Source of the DNA: Treponema sp.
GTDB lineage: Bacteria > Spirochaetota > Spirochaetia > Treponematales > Breznakiellaceae
Direction: 5' to 3'
Assembly: GCA_009781635.1 (NCBI GenBank)
Contig: WQXU01000007.1
Coordinates: 1-64,000 of the forward strand
DNA: 64,000 nt
Below, in pieces: positions 41,175-50,500 of this stretch (position 1 is the first letter of the stretch; every line of letters begins with the position of its first letter). The notes beneath the pieces are model-generated. The model worked only from the letters and a program-made list of their open reading frames with translations, made no database searches and was not told the DNA's origin. The translations under genes and the position numbers were made by a program.

Positions 41175-42122
41175 CTAGTGTTCATCTTTGGAAGAATTTA
41201 CAAATACTACAGAGCGTACTGTCGTTCCCTTTCCAAGCGCGGAATTAATCGAAAAATCATCAGAGACGCGCTTTGTATTTGCAAGCCCCATTCCGGCGCC
41301 AAAGCCAAGAGAACGGATATAATCATTTGCTGTTGAATATCCCTCTTTCAGCGCCTGGTTTACATCTTCAATTCCGGGACCTGTGTCCGCCGCCGTAATT
41401 ATCACTTTATCCGGCAGAATTGAACAGCGCATAACTCCGCCGTTGGAATGAACAACCTGGTTTATTTCCAGTTCATAGCAGGCAATGGCAACGCGCCTGA
41501 TTAATTTAGGATCGAAATTACGCTGTTTAAGCGCTTTCTTTATTTCGGTTGAGGCCCTTCCGGCAATCTCAAAATTATAGTGCGCAGTGGTAAATTCCAT
41601 TTCTGAAAATGTTGAAGCTGCGGCACTTTCCGTACCTTTTTGCAATTTTTCCAGCCTTAATACTTCTCGGTTCATCTCGATTAACAGGTTACGAATCACA
41701 TCAGTTGATGTAAGGATGCCGACTAGTTCGTTATTTTTATTCAGTACCGGAAAACGTCCGTATCTGTACTTGTTAAGATATGTTATTGCAAATGAGAGAG
41801 GCATATCGTCCTGCAAATGGATTACGTTCTTTGTCATCCTTTCTTCTACCGGAGAGTCTATATACCCCTTATCAAGCGCATTTATTATATCCTCGGTAGA
41901 AACAAGGCCTACTAAAAGATTACCCTCTGCAATAGGTACGCCTGCTATTTTGTTTTCCCTCATTATCGCCTGAATATGCCTCATGGTTTGCTTTTTTTCA
42001 CCAATAAGGAGCGCGGAAGTCATTACATCTTTTATTTTAAGCTGATGGATAAGCTCCAGCACAACAGACGGAGCGTCCACGGTACTTAAGGGAATATCAT
42101 CTAATCTTTCAGCCTGGCTCAC
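41175..42122 (-). CDS. CBS-domain pair fused to an anti-sigma/HATPase-like ATP-binding domain
   Basis: Two CBS repeats (IAGVPIAEGNLLVGLVSTEDII; YRYGRFPVLNKNNELVGILTSTDVIR) then IITAADTGPGIEDV..GFGAGMGLANTKR. Confidence 0.88.
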   Translation of the reverse strand: MSQAERLDDIPLSTVDAPSVVLELIHQLKIKDVMTSALLIGEKKQTMRHIQAIMRENKIAGVPIAEGNLLVGLVSTEDIINALDKGYIDSPVEERMTKNVIHLQDDMPLSFAITYLNKYRYGRFPVLNKNNELVGILTSTDVIRNLLIEMNREVLRLEKLQKGTESAAASTFSEMEFTTAHYNFEIAGRASTEIKKALKQRNFDPKLIRRVAIACYELEINQVVHSNGGVMRCSILPDKVIITAADTGPGIEDVNQALKEGYSTANDYIRSLGFGAGMGLANTKRVSDDFSINSALGKGTTVRSVVFVNSSKDEH

Positions 42123-42212
42123 TTCAACTCCTTTAACATGACAGCTTGTGTTTTTTACAGGTCAATATACATTTTAGCACAAAATAATTGAAAAAGAAAC
42201 CTTTAAAAATTG

Positions 42213-42770
42213 TCAGACAAGCATGCTTTTCTTTACGCCTGTGACAGAGAGTAATTCCGCAACATTTTTTACACCGTGTTTTTCTGCGGATAATAAAACC
42301 AGTTTTCCGCATGTCATTGCATCGTCAAGAGCATTATGGGCATCATAAACAATGCCGAAATGTCCCGCCAGAGATGTAAGCGCGTGAGACTTTATCTGCG
42401 GCCAGGTGCGGCGGGAAAGACTGCAGGTGCAGAAATATGACAAAGTGCAGAGGGGCAGCTTGTACCAGGCCAAAACTGCTTTTAGTACGCCTATATCAAA
42501 AGAGGCATTATGCGCTGCCAATGCGGAATCACCTATAAATGGTTTTATCCCGTCGTCCCAAATATCCTTAAATCGGGGCGCATCTCTTACATCATCAACA
42601 GTAAGCCCGTGAATCCTTGTAAAATCGGGGCGAATGTAAAGTCTTGGCGGCCTTATTAACGAGTAAAAGGTATCAACCGCTTTTCCGCCGGCAAACCTGA
42701 CAAGCCCTACAGAACAGGCGCTTTCCTGCGAGTACTTGGCTGTTTCAAAATCAATTGTTACAAAATCCAA
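42213..42770 (-). CDS. DnaQ-like 3'-5' exonuclease
   Basis: MDFVTIDFETAKYSQESACSVGLVRF; AAHNASFDIGVL; HNALDDAMTCGKL. Confidence 0.88.
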   Translation of the reverse strand: MDFVTIDFETAKYSQESACSVGLVRFAGGKAVDTFYSLIRPPRLYIRPDFTRIHGLTVDDVRDAPRFKDIWDDGIKPFIGDSALAAHNASFDIGVLKAVLAWYKLPLCTLSYFCTCSLSRRTWPQIKSHALTSLAGHFGIVYDAHNALDDAMTCGKLVLLSAEKHGVKNVAELLSVTGVKKSMLV

Positions 42771-42850
42771 TTTATAGCTCCGATCTCATTAAAACATACT
42801 GTGTTAAAAGCCGTATTGCCTGACTTTTCCTAATTTGTTACATTATAACC

Positions 42851-43630
42851 ATGGGATCGATTTGTGTCTTTGTTAACCAGAAGGGTGGTGTTGGGAAAAC
42901 TACTTCGGCCATCAATATTGGCGCATACCTTGCGGAAGCAGGAAAATCCGTTCTTTTGATAGATTTTGATGCTCAGGCAAACCTCTCAAGCGGTATTGGC
43001 GCCAGCCCTTCAAAGCCCGGAATTTATGAACTGCTTTGCGATGATGTGACGGCGGAACAGGCAACAAAGAAGACAGTTATTAAAAATCTTGATGTAATTC
43101 CTGCAGACCGCGATCTTTCCGGAGCGGCAGTTGAACTAATCGATCAAAAGGAGCGGAACTATTTTCTTAAAAAAGCCATTGCTCCGCTGCGAAACAAGTA
43201 CGATTATATTTTGATCGATTGTCCTCCGAGCCTTGGGCAGCTTACGATGAACGGACTTGCTGCCGCCGATTCTGTTTTAATCCCGATGCAGTGCGAGTAT
43301 TTTGCCATGGAAGGGCTCCTGCAGCTTTTATTAACCGCCAAAGAAGTTCAGAAAGGTTTGAATCCTTCGTTAAAGATTGGCGGCATATTTTTTACAATGT
43401 ACGATCCAAGAACGCGCCTTGCAAATGATGTAATAAAACAGGTAAGTTCGCATTACAAGGATACAGTCTTAAATACAATCATCCCGCGGAATATAAGGCT
43501 CTCCGAAGCTCCGTCTTTCAGAAAGCCAATTTCGCTTTACGATCCGCAGTGCCCGGGCGCAAGGGCTTACAAGGCGCTTGCTCAGGAAATTCTCCGCCGT
43601 GACAAATTATCCAAACAGGGAGACAAATAA
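42851..43630 (+). CDS. parA: Chromosome partitioning ATPase ParA/Soj
   Basis: VFVNQKGGVGKTTSAINIGAYLAEAGKSVLLIDFDAQANLSSGIG; LIDCPPSLG. Confidence 0.96.
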   Translation: MGSICVFVNQKGGVGKTTSAINIGAYLAEAGKSVLLIDFDAQANLSSGIGASPSKPGIYELLCDDVTAEQATKKTVIKNLDVIPADRDLSGAAVELIDQKERNYFLKKAIAPLRNKYDYILIDCPPSLGQLTMNGLAAADSVLIPMQCEYFAMEGLLQLLLTAKEVQKGLNPSLKIGGIFFTMYDPRTRLANDVIKQVSSHYKDTVLNTIIPRNIRLSEAPSFRKPISLYDPQCPGARAYKALAQEILRRDKLSKQGDK

Positions 43631-44560
43631 ATGGCGCGCAGAATTGGTCTTGGAAGAGGCCTTGATGCTCTTTTGGATAATAATGATGAACTCCAGGAAA
43701 CAAAAGCTTTAAATGAATCAAGCTCTTCGCTTAATACTGCAGCAGTTTCCAGAAACAAAGCGCAGGACATTGTTCAGCTTCCTGTAAACAAGCTTGTACC
43801 GAACCCCGGCCAGCCGCGGAAAAATTTTGATGAAACAGAACTGCAGGAACTTGCGGACTCAATTAAAACATACGGCATCATTCAGCCTGTAATTGCAGCT
43901 AACGCAGGAGACGGCACTTACATTATAATTGCAGGCGAGCGCAGGACACGCGCCGCAAGGCTTGCCTCCCTGGAAACAATCCCAGTAATTATCCGCGATT
44001 ACACAGATCAAAAACGCCTGGAAGTCTCTTTAATAGAAAACATCCAGCGCAGCGATTTAAATCCGATAGAAGAAGCCGCCGCTTATAAAAATTTGATGGA
44101 CTTTTCGAATCTCTCGCAGGATGAGCTTGCGGTTAAAATGGGAAAGAACCGGTCTACAGTTGCAAATGCGCTGAGGCTTTTAAAACTGCCGGTTGAAATT
44201 CAAAAAAGCATAGAAGAAGGAAAGGTCAGTTCCGGACATGCAAGAGCCCTTCTTTCCGTTGCCAATGCAAAGGCAAGAGACAAGCTGTATAGGGAACTTC
44301 TTTCAAATGATTTTTCCGTAAGAGAAGCCGAAAAACGGGCGGCGGTTATAAATGCAGGCGGAAATGACGGAAAGGCAAAGAGCGCAAAAAACGACAAGGG
44401 AAAAAAACGCCCTCCGGAAATAGACGCCATGGCCGACAAATTCATAAGCAGACTGGGAACCAAGGTAGTTATAGAAGGGGACTTAAACAAGGGCCGTATT
44501 CACATTGACTATTATTCAATGGAAGATTTGGAAAGACTGTACGAAATTTTGGGCGGCTGA
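43631..44560 (+). CDS. parB: Chromosome partitioning protein ParB/Spo0J
   Basis: RIGLGRGLDALL; VPNPGQPRKNFDETELQELADSIKTYGIIQPVI; AGERRTRAARLA; ENIQRSDLNPIEEA. Confidence 0.96.
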   Translation: MARRIGLGRGLDALLDNNDELQETKALNESSSSLNTAAVSRNKAQDIVQLPVNKLVPNPGQPRKNFDETELQELADSIKTYGIIQPVIAANAGDGTYIIIAGERRTRAARLASLETIPVIIRDYTDQKRLEVSLIENIQRSDLNPIEEAAAYKNLMDFSNLSQDELAVKMGKNRSTVANALRLLKLPVEIQKSIEEGKVSSGHARALLSVANAKARDKLYRELLSNDFSVREAEKRAAVINAGGNDGKAKSAKNDKGKKRPPEIDAMADKFISRLGTKVVIEGDLNKGRIHIDYYSMEDLERLYEILGG

Positions 44561-44656
44561 AAAATACCGGTTACAAGAAACTGCATTTTAGTTTATGAGC
44601 ATTTCTTAAAATTATTTTTAGAGTTTCCCTAATGTTATATTCCAGTCGTTTTCCCG

Positions 44657-45355
44657 TCAGGGTACGTCATAAACATCAACGCCTTCTTTTCGTTTCAGGA
44701 AACTGGATACCCAATATGTAAGAGGTGTCATGAGCGCTTCAATTCCGCATTTTAAGATATAATTTGTTATTACAAGCGACCAGAATATTTCCCATCCAAA
44801 AACCCCTGTGATGGTTGCAATAAATACAAAAATAAATGTATCGAGAAGCTGGCCAACCAAAGATGAACTAATGGTTCTCACCCAAAGCATGCGGCCTTTC
44901 ATTTTTACTTTTATTTTAGAAAGTATTGCAGCATTGGAAAACTCGCCGGCAAGGTAGGCAGAAAGGCTTGCAAGCACAATTCCGCCGTAACTCATTCCGC
45001 CAAGGATTGCATTGTATGCATTATTGCCGGCCTCGGCTTCCCAGAAAGCTTCCGGGGGCAATAAGCCAAGAACAAAGAAGACAAGTGTTGTCAGAGCCAT
45101 CACCGCAAACCCTGTCCAGATAACTCTCCGCGCTGTCCGGAATCCGTAAACTTCAGTCAGTACGTCGCCAAGCACATACACCAAAGGAAACAGAATCGTG
45201 CCGCCGTCAAACGCAAGCGGGATAGAAAAAAGCAAAATACCTGTGTCAACAATTTTTGCCGAAGATGCAATATTACTGACAATTAGTATACCGACAAAGA
45301 AGGACGCAACAACATCAAGATATCTGAATGTAGTTGGCTGGGAAGGTGTGTTCAT
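44657..45355 (-). CDS. yhhQ: Queuosine precursor transporter (YhhQ family)
   Basis: NIASSAKIVDTGILLFSIPLAFDGGTILFPLVYVLGDVLTEVYGFRTARRVIW; LVGQLLDTFIFVFIA. Confidence 0.9.
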   Translation of the reverse strand: MNTPSQPTTFRYLDVVASFFVGILIVSNIASSAKIVDTGILLFSIPLAFDGGTILFPLVYVLGDVLTEVYGFRTARRVIWTGFAVMALTTLVFFVLGLLPPEAFWEAEAGNNAYNAILGGMSYGGIVLASLSAYLAGEFSNAAILSKIKVKMKGRMLWVRTISSSLVGQLLDTFIFVFIATITGVFGWEIFWSLVITNYILKCGIEALMTPLTYWVSSFLKRKEGVDVYDVP

Positions 45356-45364
45356 TTAATATGC

Positions 45365-45581
45365 TCCTTGTTTTAATTCGTAGCAGGTTTTCAAGGTTAC
45401 TGCTATTTCTCCGGGCGCGCTGCTCGGGATAAATCCCTCGCGCATCATCTATCTCGTTTACCTTTGACGTGCGCCACGCCGCGCTGACTTTTTCATCCGC
45501 ACGCATGCGCGTGCTTTCTTGGGCGCCTTGTTTTGTTTATTAGCAGGTTTTCAAGGATACTGCTATTTTCCGGGCGCGCTG
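45365..45581. repeat. Pair of ~57-bp direct repeats (45365-45422, 45526-45581) flanking a structured ~100-bp spacer
   Basis: ccttgtttt....tagcaggttttcaagg(t/a)tactgctatttyccgggcgcgctg in both copies; spacer contains gcacgcgcatgcgtgc-type palindrome. Confidence 0.85.
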
Positions 45582-48137
45582 TTAGGCCCATTTAATTAAT
45601 CCGCATCTGTACGGATGTATAAGCGCTTCATGCTTCGGCAGAATACGCACTGTATGTCCCTGCATGCCGGTGTCAACGCATTCAACGCGAACCTGATAAA
45701 GATTCAGGTTGCCTTCGCTTTTCAGCCATTTCATCTCCGCCTTTCTTGCGTCGGTTATATTGCTTGTCTGGCTTGATAAAGCGCCGTGGTAAAGTTCAAC
45801 CTGCAATTCGTTAGTTGAAATGCTGCCAAGATCGAGGTAGGCAATTACATTTAGCGTGTCACCGCGCTGCATTACAGGTTTGGCATTGGATTCAACTTTT
45901 ACAATCTTAAGGCTTCCCCAGGCTTGATGTAATTTGGAAAAATAAGCCGCCAGCGATTTAGCTTCGGCATAATCATCCTTGCTGAACCTGCGGTAATTTT
46001 TAAGGGCCGGAAAATAAAACTGATTCGAATAATCCATCAACATGCGATGACTCGACATAGACTGCCCTATTTCCTTCATGCAGTCTTTCATCATTTTTAT
46101 CCATTCACGCGGCAGCCCGTCGCGTCCCCTGTCATAGAACATCGGAATGATTTCGCGTTCCAGAAGATCGTATAGGGATTTGCTCTCAATATCATCCTGG
46201 AGTTTTTCATCGATGTATTGTTCGCCGTGGCCTATTGCCCAGCCAACTTCGGGATTGTAAGCCTCATCCCACCAGCCGTCCAGGATTGAGCAGTTAAGTA
46301 CGCCGTTCATTGCAGCCTTCATGCCGCTTGTGCCGGACGCTTCCATCGGACGGCGCGGGGTGTTAAGCCACACATCGCCGCCGGAAGTCAGGTATTTTGC
46401 GACATTCATGTCGTAGTTTTCTACAAATACAATACGGTTTGATACATCATATTTCTCTGCAAAATGAATTATATCGCGGATTAAATCCTTGCCGGGCATG
46501 TCGTGCGGATGCGCTTTACCGGCAAAAATTAACTGGATGGGACGGTCGTTATCTCTTACGAGCCGCAGCAAGCGTTCGGGATCGCGCAGGAGCAGATTGC
46601 CGCGTTTATAGGTTGCAAAGCGCCGTGCAAAACAAATAGTCAGCGCGTAAGGAGAAAGAACATCTTCCGCCTGACGGATACGCCTTTCCATGGCGCCGGT
46701 TCTCTTGTATTGTTCACGAACACGTTCGCGCACAAAGGCAACAAGCCTGTCACGGCGGCGCTCATGGGTACGCCATAATTCCTCGTCGGAAATACGATCC
46801 ATCCGTTCCCATATTTTTAATTCTGTCGGCTTATCCTCAAAATGAGGGCCAAAATACCTGTCCAAAAGATTAAGCATACCGGAGGAAATCCAGGTACGCG
46901 GATGAACGCCGTTAGTAACATGACCGATTGGAATTTCATCAAGCGGAAGACCCGGCCATAATCCCTGCCACATTTCGCGTGACACTACGCCGTGGAGCTT
47001 TGCAACGCCATTGGCATAAGCTGCCATCTTAAGCGCAAGAACTGTCATACAGAAAGTTTCCCGCTCATCGTTTGCATCAACCCTGCCAAGACCAAGGAAA
47101 TCCTTCCATGAGATTCCAAGAACCTGCGGCCACGAACGGAAATATTTATCCATCATCGGAATATCAAAACGCTCATTTCCTGCAGGAACAGGCGTATGAG
47201 TAGTAAAGATATTTGACGGCCAGACTGCCTCACGCGCTTCGTCAAAGGTGAAATTTTTCTCGGTCATAATTTCGCGTGTACGTTCAAGGCCGAGGAAGGC
47301 CGCATGGCCTTCGTTCATGTGAGTTGCGGCAGGATTTATCCCAAGTGCACGTAACGCACGGATGCCGCCGATACCCAAGAGAATTTCCTGCTGCATGCGC
47401 GTCTCTTTGTCGCCGCCGTAAAGGGCCGCTGTAATGTTACGGATATCCTGCGTATTTTCTTCGATATTTGTATCCAGCAAAAATAATGATGAACGCCCGA
47501 CTTTTACTTCCCAAATTTGAGCAATAGCCTGCCGTCCCGCCAAATCCACAGTTATTTTTAACGGCTGCCCGTCTTTGCCGTTTCTTCTTTCTACCGGCAT
47601 GTTGTACCAGTCATTTTCCGGATAACTTTCCTGCTGGAAGCCATCGGCATTCAGCATTTGTTTAAAGTAACCCTGCCTGTACAGAAACCCGATACCCACA
47701 AGAGGAAGACCAATATCCGAAGATGTTTTCATGTGATCCCCGGAAAGAATTCCAAGACCGCCTGAGTAAATCGGAAGAGAGGCATCCATTCCGTATTCCA
47801 TTGAGAAATACGCTATCACATCCTGAGAGCTTCTGGCCCGATGATTGCTTTTATACCATGTTTCACCTTTTTTATAACGTTGAAACCTCTCATAAATTAC
47901 ATTTAAAGCAGCCAAATAGGAATCATCCTTGGCTGTCTGCGCAAGCCGTTCCTGGCTCACCATACCCAGAGTCCTTATAGGACTTTGCTGCGACCCGAGC
48001 CAGCAATCATAATCCAGCCTGATAAAAAGCTGAACCGCGTCATAATTCCAGGATAACCAGAGATTGCGGGCAATCTCTTCCAATGGCTTCAAAACTAATG
48101 GAAGTTTTGGCTTAACTGTATATGTGGATATGTTCAT
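45582..48137 (-). CDS. glgP: Alpha-glucan/glycogen phosphorylase
   Basis: IAYFSMEYGMDASLPIYSGGLGILSGDHMKTSSDIGLPLVGIGFLYRQGYF; THMNEGHAAFLGLERTR; GTSGMKAAMNGVLN. Confidence 0.96.
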   Translation of the reverse strand: MNISTYTVKPKLPLVLKPLEEIARNLWLSWNYDAVQLFIRLDYDCWLGSQQSPIRTLGMVSQERLAQTAKDDSYLAALNVIYERFQRYKKGETWYKSNHRARSSQDVIAYFSMEYGMDASLPIYSGGLGILSGDHMKTSSDIGLPLVGIGFLYRQGYFKQMLNADGFQQESYPENDWYNMPVERRNGKDGQPLKITVDLAGRQAIAQIWEVKVGRSSLFLLDTNIEENTQDIRNITAALYGGDKETRMQQEILLGIGGIRALRALGINPAATHMNEGHAAFLGLERTREIMTEKNFTFDEAREAVWPSNIFTTHTPVPAGNERFDIPMMDKYFRSWPQVLGISWKDFLGLGRVDANDERETFCMTVLALKMAAYANGVAKLHGVVSREMWQGLWPGLPLDEIPIGHVTNGVHPRTWISSGMLNLLDRYFGPHFEDKPTELKIWERMDRISDEELWRTHERRRDRLVAFVRERVREQYKRTGAMERRIRQAEDVLSPYALTICFARRFATYKRGNLLLRDPERLLRLVRDNDRPIQLIFAGKAHPHDMPGKDLIRDIIHFAEKYDVSNRIVFVENYDMNVAKYLTSGGDVWLNTPRRPMEASGTSGMKAAMNGVLNCSILDGWWDEAYNPEVGWAIGHGEQYIDEKLQDDIESKSLYDLLEREIIPMFYDRGRDGLPREWIKMMKDCMKEIGQSMSSHRMLMDYSNQFYFPALKNYRRFSKDDYAEAKSLAAYFSKLHQAWGSLKIVKVESNAKPVMQRGDTLNVIAYLDLGSISTNELQVELYHGALSSQTSNITDARKAEMKWLKSEGNLNLYQVRVECVDTGMQGHTVRILPKHEALIHPYRCGLIKWA

Positions 48138-48239
48138 ATATTGAGTTTATGAGGGGAAATGCTTTGTGTCAACGGTTTGTTGAGGTGTAAATTAATGGAA
48201 AATTTGTTAAATATAGAGGCAAAGCATATAATATATATT

Positions 48240-48452
48240 TTATTTAACTCCCTGGTCGATTGCATCAAACATATTTTGCATAAATTCTTCCAGTTTATAA
48301 TCTTTAGTTCCGGATAAACGAGCTAATTCAACTGTTGCTAAACGCTGTGCCAATGAAAGCTCTTCTTCCCGGCGGCTGTAGGTTGCAATATCCATAAGAA
48401 CTGTATCACCTTCTCCATTTCTGGTACTGGATGGCTTTATGATGGGTTTCAT
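48240..48452 (-). CDS. Small hypothetical protein
   Basis: 70-aa ORF, MKPIIKPSSTRNGEGDTVLMDIATYSRREEEL..; no family recognised. Confidence 0.45.
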   Translation of the reverse strand: MKPIIKPSSTRNGEGDTVLMDIATYSRREEELSLAQRLATVELARLSGTKDYKLEEFMQNMFDAIDQGVK

Positions 48453-48652
48453 AATATATATATTAAGCCCATTTTTTACACAATATTCAACACATAATAA
48501 TCTGCAAATTATGTAATTTTACCTTATTTCACTTTTTCCAACCCATGCATTTACCGCTAATATGACATTTTCTTTATCCGCCTGGCTGAGTTTAGACATA
48601 CTTTTACATTATAACATTCGCTAATATCCAGATATAAAAACATTAATTTAAT

Positions 48653-48694
48653 TTGACATTATTCCGTTAATAACGTAATATTACGTAATTAACG
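48653..48694 (+). promoter_or_regulatory. higBA promoter with overlapping 30-bp operator palindrome
   Basis: TTGACA 48653-48658, N17, TAATAT 48676-48681; palindrome CGTTAATAACGTAATATTACGTAATTAACG at 48665-48694 with one mismatched pair. Confidence 0.8.
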
Positions 48695-48708
48695 CAATAA
48701 AGGGTAGC

Positions 48709-48987
48709 ATGAATAAATTTAAAAACAAAATGACAGAGCGAATATTTTCTGGAGAGCTTGTAAAAGAAATTCCGGTTGATGTCATAAGAAGAGCGATTAT
48801 TAAGCTGACTATGGTTGAAGCTGCAACGAATATCCGGGAACTTGCTACACCGCCTTCAAACCATCTGGAAAAACTAACAGGCAGCAGAAAGGAGCAGTGG
48901 TCGATACGGGTAAATGATAAATATCGAATTTGCTTTAACTGGCATAACAACAGGGCCTGCGAAATAGAGTTTGTTGATTATCATTAA
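48709..48987 (+). CDS. higB: HigB/RelE-family toxin
   Basis: LATPPSNHLEKLTGSRKEQWSIRVNDKYRICFNWHNNRACEIEFVDYH. Confidence 0.93.
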   Translation: MNKFKNKMTERIFSGELVKEIPVDVIRRAIIKLTMVEAATNIRELATPPSNHLEKLTGSRKEQWSIRVNDKYRICFNWHNNRACEIEFVDYH

Positions 48988-48999
48988 GGAAGGAATTAA

Positions 49000-49311
49000 A
49001 TGGCAGAAAAAATAATAATTACTGTTGGAGATATTTTAAAAGAAGAATACCTTGATCCTATGGGGATTAGCGCTTATCGTTTAGCCCATGAAATAGGCGT
49101 TTCTACTTCTCTTGTATCGCAAATAATACGCGGCGTAACGGCTATCTCTGCTGATGTAGCATGGCGGCTTGGTAAATTTTTTGATACCAGCGCTCAATAT
49201 TGGTTGAATATGCAGGCTTCTTGTGACAGCAGGAAAATTGAAGAAAAATATGCCAAAATGAAAATAGAAATTTCATCTTATAAACAATTTATCAAGGTTG
49301 CTGCAGGTTGA
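49000..49311 (+). CDS. higA: HigA-family XRE antitoxin
   Basis: GDILKEEYLDPMGISAYRLAHEIGVSTSLVSQIIRGVTAISADVAWRLGKFFDTSAQYWLNMQ. Confidence 0.94.
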   Translation: MAEKIIITVGDILKEEYLDPMGISAYRLAHEIGVSTSLVSQIIRGVTAISADVAWRLGKFFDTSAQYWLNMQASCDSRKIEEKYAKMKIEISSYKQFIKVAAG

Positions 49312-49393
49312 GTATAACTATTGTTCTTAAAACTCGTTATATACAGGTTGCGCTTATACAACAAATATAAATTATCCTACAACCGCTGTTGTA

Positions 49394-50350
49394 TTATTCA
49401 TTTTCTATCCAGAACGATACTGTATTATTATTTTGTAACGCATTGAATTTATATGTGGTTCCGCTTATAAAAGCTTGCTCTTCAAATGTATATTCTGCTG
49501 ATTGTGTTGTTGTTGTTGCAATTGTTGGTCTTGTTGCTCTTTCATAACCAAGTATGTATCTCTCAAAAGCTAATTGTTCTGCACTAGGTCCAATTGTTGA
49601 AGTTGTACTTCTTGAATATCTAACTGTCACTGAATGTACACCTGCTTGTATATAAACTTCTTTTTCACTGATTTTGACCCCATTAATAGCAATAATAGTC
49701 AAATTATTACCTCCTTGAAAATCTACTGGATGGAATGGCAGGAGGTTATCATTATAAAACCAATCGTTGTTGACTTTTGTATAGTTGCCAGGTTTCATTT
49801 CATTTAAATAATAATACCCAGAAAAGTCACCAAAAATATAGCGGTTAAAAATAGTTTGCCGGAATTTGAATATATCTTCACCTGATTCTGTTCGCATATC
49901 AGGATCAATATCTGTTATTTTACCATAAATTATAACACTACTAAGAGGATTATCAGCGAATGCATAATTTCCAATATACTCTATGCTTTTTGGAATGTAT
50001 ATGGAAGAAATATTTTTATTTCTGGCAAAATTATCAAAACCTCTCATCCTATTTGAATTTATTGCAGCTATTCTAGTCACTACAATATCATCGATTGTTT
50101 CAGGGATCACTATTTCTGCTGAATCACCATGGTATTTTATAAGCGAAATTTCTTCCATCCTTTTTACAATTCTGCTTCCTCTATCATTCCATATTTCGAT
50201 TTTTCTTATTCTATATGAAAATAATCCATCTTTAGTTAAAAACTCAGTTTCGTATCGTGGATTTGGACCAGAGGCACAAGCCAGCCCAAGCATAATAAAA
50301 ACAGCTAAAGTCAATACCGCAATAACTCGCAGTGTCCATTTTCTCTTCAT
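49394..50350 (-). CDS. Lipoprotein with LRR_5/BspA-like segment
   Basis: Lipobox MLGLAC; ISSIYIPKSIEYIGNYAFADNPLSSVIIYG. Confidence 0.7.
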   Translation of the reverse strand: MKRKWTLRVIAVLTLAVFIMLGLACASGPNPRYETEFLTKDGLFSYRIRKIEIWNDRGSRIVKRMEEISLIKYHGDSAEIVIPETIDDIVVTRIAAINSNRMRGFDNFARNKNISSIYIPKSIEYIGNYAFADNPLSSVIIYGKITDIDPDMRTESGEDIFKFRQTIFNRYIFGDFSGYYYLNEMKPGNYTKVNNDWFYNDNLLPFHPVDFQGGNNLTIIAINGVKISEKEVYIQAGVHSVTVRYSRSTTSTIGPSAEQLAFERYILGYERATRPTIATTTTQSAEYTFEEQAFISGTTYKFNALQNNNTVSFWIENE

Positions 50351-50500
50351 ACATAACTCCTTAAAGTTAATTTTTTATATTGTTACCTTCAATAATTATT
50401 TCACTTCTCAATATTTTCATATTATTTATTAATATTTCAATGTTCCCTATAAAATTTACACGATACTTATATAAGTCCGCTGCCAACTTGATACTTGCTA

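Noticed and set aside
42771-42850. parS site near parAB
   Set aside because: No TGTTTCACGTGAAACA-like palindrome recognised around parAB or elsewhere.
45381-45600. preQ1 riboswitch upstream of the queuosine-precursor transporter
   Set aside because: The repeat does not match the preQ1-I consensus, and one copy lies at the glgP 3' end.
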